The translations under genes and the position numbers were made by a program. A stretch of 64,000 nt of DNA, taken from the NCBI GenBank assembly GCA_903905065.1, contig CAIVEW010000073.1:1-64000 (forward strand). The letters run 5' to 3'. Shown piece after piece: positions 58,980 through 64,000 of this stretch. This DNA is from an uncultured Bacteroidota bacterium. GTDB taxonomy: Bacteria > Bacteroidota > Bacteroidia > Chitinophagales > Chitinophagaceae. The notes beneath the pieces were generated by a model. The model did not search any database. It saw only the letters and a program-made list of their open reading frames with translations, and was not told where the DNA came from. Positions within the stretch are counted from its first letter, which is position 1. Each line of letters opens with the position of its first letter.

Positions 58980-59320
58980 CAAATAAGTTCAGCACTTTCA
59001 AAATAACGGATCACACATTCTTTCAGCATACGCTCCTGCTCCTGCATCCCGGCTACAGGTACCTGCTCTGTTTCTCTGAAATGCGGCCACCCATCATCAT
59101 CCCTGCCCATATTTTGGTAGTAACCAAGCTGGCTCAATAACGTACATACGGCCACATGCATCAGGTCTTGCTTCTGTTCTTTCGAGAATTTTTTCCGGGG
59201 TAGCCGGCCAAGCTCATTTACACCTATCAGGAACAGGATTCCCTCCATATCCGGTACCTTGCCAAAACGTTCGCGCAGCAGGAATTCCGTGTCTATCCAC
59301 TTTTGTTCAAAATTTTCCAT
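58979..59320 (-). CDS. conserved Bacteroidota protein of unknown function
   Basis: A 113-residue soluble protein (MENFEQKWIDTEFLLRERFG, MEGILFLIGVNELGRLPRKK, FSKEQKQDLMHVAVCTLLSQ). Related proteins of the same length seem widespread in the phylum, but no function is known to me. The start was placed at ATG 59320 because a perfect promoter element (59340-59347) overlaps a GTG start at 59338 that would otherwise add 6 residues. Confidence 0.75.
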   Translation of the reverse strand: MENFEQKWIDTEFLLRERFGKVPDMEGILFLIGVNELGRLPRKKFSKEQKQDLMHVAVCTLLSQLGYYQNMGRDDDGWPHFRETEQVPVAGMQEQERMLKECVIRYFESAELI

Positions 59321-59339
59321 TGTTTCTCTCTTGCTCACA

Positions 59340-59347
59340 CAAAAGTA
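59340..59347 (-). promoter_or_regulatory. -7 promoter element
   Basis: Minus-strand TACTTTTG, exact TAnnTTTG match, 19 nt before the ATG at 59320. It helps to choose that start. Confidence 0.45.
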
Positions 59348-59429
59348 GAACGTCGAAAGCTACCAACCTATAAAAGGTTGTATATTACAGGTGTATTTTA
59401 AAAAAAGTTAAAAAAGGGGATCGTGTGAA

Positions 59430-59458
59430 TTGTTTTTCCTTTTCCCTTTTTACATTTG
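59430..59458 (+). promoter_or_regulatory. full Bacteroidota promoter of the moxR gene
   Basis: TTG (59430-59432), 18 nt, then TACATTTG (59451-59458): both parts of the Bacteroidota -33/-7 promoter at a normal spacing. It lies 26 nt before the ATG and is the clearest promoter in the window. Confidence 0.6.
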
Positions 59459-59484
59459 GTCTAAATTAATCATTTCGATATCAT

Positions 59485-60489
59485 ATGGACATTTCTTCAT
59501 CTGTTGACATTCGCGAACTGAATGAACGCATACACAAAAACAGCGCTGTCATAGAGCTGCTGAATATGGAGCTGAACAAGGCGGTGGTGGGCCAGAAACA
59601 TATGGTGGAGCGCCTGCTGATCGGCCTGCTTGCCAGTGGCCACGTGCTGCTGGAAGGTGTACCGGGACTGGCGAAAACACTGGCTATTAAATCACTCGCA
59701 TCGGCGATAGACGCGCGCTTCGCCCGTATACAATTTACTCCCGACCTGTTACCTGCCGATGTGCTGGGTACGATGGTTTATAATCCGCAGAAACATGAGT
59801 TTGCGGTACGCAAGGGGCCGATTTTTGCCAACTTCATTCTTGCAGACGAAATAAACCGCGCCCCCGCAAAAGTGCAGAGCGCACTGCTGGAAGCCATGCA
59901 GGAACGCCAGGTAACGATTGGGGATAATACTTATAAACTCGAAGAACCGTTCCTGGTGCTTGCTACGCAGAACCCGATAGAACAGGAAGGTACTTATGAG
60001 TTACCAGAAGCCCAGGTAGATCGCTTTATGCTGAAGATAGTGATCACTTATCCCAAGAAAGAGGAAGAGCGCGGTATCATACGTTCTAACCTTAATCCGG
60101 GCGGAATGGCAAGGATAAACCCGGTTGTAAAGGTAGAAGACATCATGAATGCCCGCCAACTGGTGCGCGAGGTGTATATGGATGAAAAAATAGAGCAGTA
60201 TATTCTGGATATCGTTTTCGCAACCCGTTTCCCTGACGAATATAAGCTAGGCAAGCTGAAGCCGTTCATCAGTTATGGCGGCTCACCACGTGCCAGCATC
60301 AACCTGGCGCTTGCTGCCAAGGCATACGCTTTTATTAAACGCAGGGGCTATGTGATACCGGAAGATATTCGCGCGGTTTGCCACGACGTTATGCGCCACC
60401 GTATAGGCCTCAGCTACGAAGCAGAAGCGGAGAACGTGACCAGCGAGCAGATAATTAATGAGATACTGAATGTGGTAGAAGTACCTTAA
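59485..60489 (+). CDS. MoxR-family AAA+ ATPase
   Basis: A 334-residue AAA+ ATPase of the MoxR type. Walker A LLEGVPGLAKTLAIKSLA (about residues 54-71), the Walker B ILADEINRAPAKVQSALLEAM, sensor 1 LATQNPIEQEGTYELPEAQVDRF and sensor 2 GGSPRASINLA are intact. MoxR proteins act as chaperones, often with a following DUF58 and von Willebrand factor gene that insert metals or assemble complexes. Those partners are not next to it here; a terminator follows directly, so it is a single-gene unit. Confidence 0.95.
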   Translation: MDISSSVDIRELNERIHKNSAVIELLNMELNKAVVGQKHMVERLLIGLLASGHVLLEGVPGLAKTLAIKSLASAIDARFARIQFTPDLLPADVLGTMVYNPQKHEFAVRKGPIFANFILADEINRAPAKVQSALLEAMQERQVTIGDNTYKLEEPFLVLATQNPIEQEGTYELPEAQVDRFMLKIVITYPKKEEERGIIRSNLNPGGMARINPVVKVEDIMNARQLVREVYMDEKIEQYILDIVFATRFPDEYKLGKLKPFISYGGSPRASINLALAAKAYAFIKRRGYVIPEDIRAVCHDVMRHRIGLSYEAEAENVTSEQIINEILNVVEVP

Positions 60490-60520
60490 TAGGTTGATAA
60501 GTTAATAGGTTAAGAAGTTA
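60488..60520. repeat. GGTTAA-rich spacer
   Basis: AATAGGTTGATAAGTTAATA and AGGTTAAGAAGTTATA lie between the moxR stop and its terminator. The reverse strand resembles the TTAACC spacers at 39602-39691 and 45134-45175. Confidence 0.35.
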
Positions 60521-60521
60521 T

Positions 60522-60547
60522 AGGGTGTCCGTTTGGATGCCCTTTTT
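60522..60547 (+). terminator. intrinsic terminator of moxR
   Basis: AGGGTGTCC (60522-60530) pairs with GGATGCCCT (60535-60543), two G-T pairs included, around GTTT and runs into five Ts. Confidence 0.7.
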
Positions 60548-60573
60548 ATTTCTTTTTATTTGAAAGATATACT

Positions 60574-60581
60574 TATCTTTG
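60574..60581 (+). promoter_or_regulatory. -7 promoter element of higBA
   Basis: TATCTTTG, exact TAnnTTTG match, 24 nt before higB. Confidence 0.5.
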
Positions 60582-60588
60582 ACGTAAG

Positions 60589-60603
60589 TAACGCAACACG
60601 TTA
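60589..60603. promoter_or_regulatory. possible HigA operator
   Basis: TAACG and CGTTA, 5-bp inverted arms with a 5-nt centre, between the -7 element and the higB ATG, the usual place for autoregulation by the antitoxin. Short, so weak support. Confidence 0.35.
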
Positions 60604-60605
60604 GT

Positions 60606-60887
60606 ATGATAATATCATTCGCCTCAAAAGAAACAGAAAAAATATGGAAGGGCGAACGATCTAATAAGTTGCCGAACGAAATACAAGATGTTGCAAGACG
60701 AAAATTGAGAATGCTTAATAACTCGCAGAATATTGCAGACTTGAAAATACCTCCGTCAAACAGGTTGGAAAAGTTGGCAGGAAATTATAAAGACTATTAT
60801 TCGATAAGAATAAATGATCAATGGCGGATCATCTTTAATTGGAACAACGGGAACGCATTGGCAGTAGAAATTATTGACTATCATTAA
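60606..60887 (+). CDS. higB: HigB/RelE-family mRNA interferase toxin
   Basis: A 93-residue toxin. The family pattern is complete: IISFASKETEKIWKGE, RKLRMLNNSQNIADLKIPPS, NRLEKLAGNYKDYYSIRIND and QWRIIFNW followed by VEIIDYH. HigB cuts mRNA in the ribosome; the C-terminal His and the Arg in QWRIIF belong to the catalytic surface. It precedes the antitoxin gene by 11 nt, the usual order for higBA. The pair looks intact. Confidence 0.92.
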   Translation: MIISFASKETEKIWKGERSNKLPNEIQDVARRKLRMLNNSQNIADLKIPPSNRLEKLAGNYKDYYSIRINDQWRIIFNWNNGNALAVEIIDYH

Positions 60888-60898
60888 ATATCAAGCTC

Positions 60899-61198
60899 AT
60901 GAACAAGCTCAAGAATATCCATCCCGGTGAAATACTCAAAGAAGAGTTTTTAGAAGAATTGAGTATCTCTGCGTACCGGCTTGCAAAAGATACCGGCATA
61001 CCGCAAACACGTGTCTCCCAAATACTCAAAAACAACCGCAGAATAACAGCGGATACTGCTTTACGTTTGTCGAAATATTTTGGTAACACACCTAAGTTCT
61101 GGCTTGGCCTTCAGGATGATTACGACCTGGAAGAGGAAAGAATAAATAAAGAGAAGGAACTAGGACAGATAAAACATTATACAGCAACCGCTGCTTAA
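60899..61198 (+). CDS. higA: HigA-family antitoxin, XRE helix-turn-helix
   Basis: A 99-residue antitoxin opening NIHPGEILKEEFLEELSISA, with the helix-turn-helix RLAKDTGIPQTRVSQILKN and the closing ADTALRLSKYFGNTPKFWLG. HigA binds HigB and represses the operon. Its last 4 nt overlap the convergent histidine kinase gene. Confidence 0.93.
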   Translation: MNKLKNIHPGEILKEEFLEELSISAYRLAKDTGIPQTRVSQILKNNRRITADTALRLSKYFGNTPKFWLGLQDDYDLEEERINKEKELGQIKHYTATAA

Positions 61199-62160
61199 AC
61201 CGGCAGCCATATCTCAAACACAGTCCCGCTGGGTTTATTATCTTTTACAATGATGCGGCCTTTGTGCTGCTGTACTATCCTGTTGGTGAGGTACAGGCCA
61301 AGGCCGGTTCCTTTGGCTTTACGGCTCTCTTCATTTCCCACGCGGTAGAACTTGCTGAATATCTTTTTCTTCTCCGCATCAGGTATGCCTGCGCCCTCAT
61401 CGGCTACGGAGAGGACGGCCATGCGATTCGCAATGTTTAGCGTGATTTTTACCGGCTTGTCTTCAGGGGTGTATTTTACCGCATTCTCCAGCAGGTTATT
61501 GATAGCCAGGTGCAGCATTACTTTGTCGCCTTTCACATCACAGTTCGCTGCTATATTCTTTTCAAATCTTCTTGAATAGCGGTTGGCGTAGTCGTTCACG
61601 GCCGCTCCCACCAATGCCGAAAGATCGAAAGTATCGATCGTTGGCCTGTACTGCCGGCCCTCCATCTGAGACGCAAACAGCATGTTATTACACAGATCAT
61701 TCAGCCGGTCACTTTCCTTGATACAACGGTCTATCAGTAGTTTTCTTTTGGATTCGTCAAGCTGATGTTTTTCCAGGGTCTGCAGGTTCAACTTCACTGC
61801 AGCCAGTGGCGATTTCAGCTCATGTGTCACCGACAGCATAAAATTATTTTGCTGCCGCGACAGCATGATGCGCCGGTGAAAAGAAGTGTACACTACAGCA
61901 GCGCCGATAAGTATTACAATAAGAAACGTAGCACCCTCACCAGTATACTGCGCGGTGCGCAGCGAAAGGCTGTGTTCCAGTTCAGCCAGTTCATGATTGT
62001 AAGTGTATGAGTCCTTTGTGCTGTCCACGCGGCTCTTCAGCGTCATTACCTCCTGTGCATAGATGCGCCCACTCTGTTTCTGCAGGCTCATTTCCCAAAA
62101 CACTATAGCAGCTATAATGTAAGCGAGTAAAAGCAGGTGTACAGATGTGAAGAAACGCAT
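61195..62160 (-). CDS. membrane sensor histidine kinase
   Basis: A 321-residue kinase from ATG 62160 (MRFFTSVHLLLLAYIIAAIV); an upstream in-frame start at 62253 would overlap gldH. Two membrane helices (about 3-21 and 79-97) enclose a 55-residue periplasmic sensor. The phospho-acceptor His is in SVTHELKSPLAAVKLNLQ, the N-box is INNLLENAVKYTP, and the G boxes are VADEGAGIPD and GTGLGLYLT. No response regulator gene lies next to it; it is thus an orphan kinase in this window. Its signal is unknown. Confidence 0.92.
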   Translation of the reverse strand: MRFFTSVHLLLLAYIIAAIVFWEMSLQKQSGRIYAQEVMTLKSRVDSTKDSYTYNHELAELEHSLSLRTAQYTGEGATFLIVILIGAAVVYTSFHRRIMLSRQQNNFMLSVTHELKSPLAAVKLNLQTLEKHQLDESKRKLLIDRCIKESDRLNDLCNNMLFASQMEGRQYRPTIDTFDLSALVGAAVNDYANRYSRRFEKNIAANCDVKGDKVMLHLAINNLLENAVKYTPEDKPVKITLNIANRMAVLSVADEGAGIPDAEKKKIFSKFYRVGNEESRKAKGTGLGLYLTNRIVQQHKGRIIVKDNKPSGTVFEIWLPV

Positions 62161-62236
62161 GTTTTCAATTTGAAAATTTGAAGATGTGCTCCCGGTAGCT
62201 ATCGGGATGAAAATGCCCGCATTTTGATGGTTTGTG

Positions 62237-62725
62237 CTACTGCCTTCTGCCACCCTTCACCAGCCTCAGCCCTACATGTAGTATCTCCGGCAATGGGTTG
62301 ATGCGCATATTTTGTTCCAACGTTATTTCGTAGGTGCCTTTGTGATCAAACCGTATGGAATCTCCCAGGTCCACAGGCATCCGCTGCTCCCATATTTCGC
62401 CCATGCCGCGGCCCAGCCATTTGCCGGTAGCTTCCGCCAGCGGCACGTTTACCCGCACTTTTTTTGCAATAGTTTCCCCGGGGCCTTTTACATACATCCA
62501 TATCCACAGGTTATTGTAAGGATATGCCTGGGAATGCTGAATAAGGAAAAAAGGATGATAATTAACGGTGGTGTCTGTAATATCCACAGAGAATTTAGGA
62601 CGGAAATTATAGTTCCACGCGTTTTGAGGCACGGCTTCTTCTTTCTGGTAATACGGCGCCGGCAGGCAACCCGCTAAGTAAAAAGTAAAGAGTAAAAAGT
62701 AAAAAAAGCGCTGTTTACAATTCAT
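62237..62725 (-). CDS. gldH: gliding motility lipoprotein GldH
   Basis: A 162-residue lipoprotein from ATG 62725. The lipobox is YLAGC. The GldH pattern is clear: NAWNYNFRPKFSVDITDTTV, HSQAYPYNNLWIWMYVKGPG, PLAEATGKWLGRGMGEIWEQ, then YEITLEQNMRINPLPEILHVGLR. GldH is needed for gliding in Flavobacterium and is linked to the T9SS, consistent with the T9SS cargo proteins in this window. A perfect TAnnTTTG element (62755-62762) lies upstream, and yicC ends 40 nt beyond that. Confidence 0.93.
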   Translation of the reverse strand: MNCKQRFFYFLLFTFYLAGCLPAPYYQKEEAVPQNAWNYNFRPKFSVDITDTTVNYHPFFLIQHSQAYPYNNLWIWMYVKGPGETIAKKVRVNVPLAEATGKWLGRGMGEIWEQRMPVDLGDSIRFDHKGTYEITLEQNMRINPLPEILHVGLRLVKGGRRQ

Positions 62726-62754
62726 ATTGCGAAGCAGTGATAACCTGTTAACGA

Positions 62755-62762
62755 CAAAACTA
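62755..62762 (-). promoter_or_regulatory. -7 promoter element of gldH
   Basis: Minus-strand TAGTTTTG, exact TAnnTTTG match, 29 nt before the gldH ATG. Confidence 0.45.
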
Positions 62763-62809
62763 CACCACATAACTCACTTTTTGGTATTGACTTTTAACTT
62801 CTTACTCAA

Positions 62810-63685
62810 CTACAGTATATTCAGTATCTGCTCTTTGGCTTTTTCCAGCTCATCCTTCATGTTGATCACGATCTGCTGTATCTCGGCATGGTTGGCTTTT
62901 GAACCGAGGGTATTGATCTCTCTCCCGATCTCCTGTAATATAAAATTCAGTTTACGTCCTATGGCCATGTCGTTTTCATTCACAGTAGCACTAAAGTATT
63001 CGCAATGCTGCCTCAACCTGATCTTTTCTTCCGAAAAATCCATTCGCTCCAGGTAATAGATCATCTCCTGCTCAAAGCGGTTTGGGTCTATTTTTTCTTT
63101 GCCGGCCATATCCGCCAGCCATTGTGTGAGGCGGGCCCGCACCCGCTCTACTCGTTCGGCCTCCAGTGGCAGTATCTTTTCATGCAGTTGCTCTATGTTG
63201 TTTATGCGCAGCATTATATCTTTCAGCATAGCCGATCCTTCGTGAAGGCGGTGCTGCATCAGATCTTTGGCTGCTTGCTCTATTACTTTTTTTACTTCTT
63301 CCCAGTCCTTTTCGGGGAGCACATCTGTATCCGGGGCCACAACCTCAGGCATACGCATGAGTGTAGAGATGATGTTTTCCTGTGGCAGGCCGGTTTGCTC
63401 GGCTATTTGCTTCATGCCCTGGTAGTAGAACAAAGCAAGGTCGGTATTCACTACCATCGGTTTTGAGGCCCCTTCCTGCCTCACGCTCACCGTGAGGTCT
63501 ATGGTGCCGCGCTGCAGCATGTTGTTCATCAGGTTGCGTATATCCAGCTCATAGGAGCGCAGTATGGGCGGCAGCTTGGTGTTAATGTCAAACTGTTTGC
63601 CATTGAGCGCTTTTACTTCCACTACTACCTGGCGGCCATTTACCAAGGCCTCTGCCCGCCCGAAACCCGTCATTGAATACAGCAT
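62810..63685 (-). CDS. yicC: YicC-family endoribonuclease
   Basis: A 291-residue protein of the YicC family, the stress-linked endoribonuclease of E. coli. It opens MLYSMTGFGRAEALVNGRQV and has VVEVKALNGKQFDINTKLPP. The C-terminal domain (about 208-291) includes KIDPNRFEQEMIYYLERMDF and GRKLNFILQEIGREINTLGS, all family blocks. Complete. It is upstream of gldH on the same strand; gldH seems to have its own promoter. Confidence 0.95.
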   Translation of the reverse strand: MLYSMTGFGRAEALVNGRQVVVEVKALNGKQFDINTKLPPILRSYELDIRNLMNNMLQRGTIDLTVSVRQEGASKPMVVNTDLALFYYQGMKQIAEQTGLPQENIISTLMRMPEVVAPDTDVLPEKDWEEVKKVIEQAAKDLMQHRLHEGSAMLKDIMLRINNIEQLHEKILPLEAERVERVRARLTQWLADMAGKEKIDPNRFEQEMIYYLERMDFSEEKIRLRQHCEYFSATVNENDMAIGRKLNFILQEIGREINTLGSKANHAEIQQIVINMKDELEKAKEQILNIL

Positions 63686-63814
63686 ATCTTTTCCTTTGCT
63701 GCAAAAGAAAACAAACGTTTGGCAATAAAAAAACTTATCGCTCGTTTTTGTGCAAAATCAGTATAAAATCGTCTTAAAACTGCAACAACTGCGTAAATCA
63801 GCGTTTTTATTAGC

Positions 63815-63822
63815 TATTTTTG
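63815..63822 (+). promoter_or_regulatory. -7 promoter element of the last gene
   Basis: TATTTTTG, exact TAnnTTTG match, 17 nt before the ATG at 63840. Confidence 0.5.
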
Positions 63823-63839
63823 TTTTACTCTAACTGCCC

Positions 63840-64000
63840 ATGCGTGTAACCGCTTTCCTTTTATGTCTCCTTTTATCAGTAACGGCAATTGCCCAGAAGC
63901 AACTGCCGGTGCAGTACACCATGACCAAGGAGCAGTATGAGGCAGAGCGCCAGAAGATACTGGATGCGATCAATGAGACCCAGCAGCAGCTTGATGCTAT
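63840..64000 (+). CDS. EnvC/M23-type murein hydrolase activator, N-terminal fragment
   Basis: The window ends 53 codons into this gene. A signal peptide (VTAFLLCLLLSVTAIAQ) is followed by the start of a coiled coil, YTMTKEQYEAERQKILDAIN and ETQQQLDA. That N-terminus is typical of EnvC-like proteins that carry a long coiled coil and a C-terminal LytM/M23 domain to activate peptidoglycan amidases at division. The identification rests on the coiled-coil part only; other exported coiled-coil proteins are possible. Confidence 0.55.
   Translation, partial: MRVTAFLLCLLLSVTAIAQKQLPVQYTMTKEQYEAERQKILDAINETQQQLDA

Noticed and set aside
62162-62176. Palindrome TTTTCAATTTGAAAA before the histidine kinase as an operator
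   Set aside because: A/T-only symmetry of this length is common in these A-rich gaps and nothing else supports it.
1-64000. tRNA and rRNA genes
   Set aside because: No cloverleaf with TTCGA-type T-loop or rRNA-conserved blocks was recognised on either strand; a covariance search would be needed to be sure.

Overview
The window is a chromosomal segment of a Bacteroidota bacterium, most likely from the Chitinophagia (Chitinophagaceae-like). Three secreted proteins end in type IX secretion (T9SS) type A sorting domains, the gliding lipoprotein GldH is present, promoters follow the Bacteroidota -7 consensus TAnnTTTG, Shine-Dalgarno sequences are mostly absent, and families typical of the phylum recur (DUF5723, DUF6132, degenerate rhomboid, MoxR). 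No rRNA, tRNA or CRISPR array was seen.

Layout. 1-9.5 kb: end of an acyl carrier protein gene, an LpxD-like acyltransferase, a 3-hydroxyacyl-CoA dehydrogenase, two related exported proteins, a T9SS multicopper oxidase coupled to a redoxin, PriA and a beta-carbonic anhydrase. 9.5-17.4 kb: fumarylacetoacetase-type hydrolase and a GNAT enzyme, then a patchy accessory stretch with an HNH protein whose C-terminus resembles a phage baseplate protein, a Pif1-like helicase, an orphan oligopeptide-binding lipoprotein, and a HEPN-MNT pair whose HEPN gene is frameshifted; then pdxJ. 17.4-26.4 kb: a DUF5723 pair, a TonB-dependent receptor and a UvrD-type helicase fused to a probable Fe-S RecB-like nuclease. 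26.4-31.3 kb: a tightly packed sulfur-handling operon (four rhodanese domains, CoA-disulfide reductase, thioredoxin, small membrane proteins) next to a Crp/Fnr regulator. 31.5-37.4 kb: a complete phosphate regulon (porin, pstSCAB, phoU) behind a tandem 11-bp-period operator resembling a Pho box. 37.4-38.5 kb: a candidate small RNA and hairpin repeats. 38.6-42.8 kb: the early region of a Mu-like transposable phage (repressor, MuB-like ATPase, DnaA domain IV protein, Gam, DUF4406) with no MuA transposase and no structural genes. 43-55.6 kb: a large protein of unknown function, UbiX, two paralogous thioredoxin-like proteins, Nth, MsrB, GalE, an ABC exporter, CysS and a rhomboid pair. 55.8-64 kb: two T9SS cargo proteins, a MoxR ATPase, a HigBA toxin-antitoxin pair, a histidine kinase, GldH, YicC and the start of an EnvC-like gene.

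The most notable signal is a 26-codon reading frame (53656-53736, minus) directly behind a consensus promoter and just upstream of cysS. It carries five consecutive cysteine codons near its end, which is what a cysteine- or Cys-tRNA-sensing leader peptide for the cysS-ABC exporter operon would look like. Other signals worth checking are the Pho-box-like array, the palindrome in front of the rhodanese operon, repeated TAnnTTTG-type elements placed exactly 4 nt before ATG (implying leaderless mRNAs), and the Mu-like relic with its free-standing DnaA DNA-binding domain.
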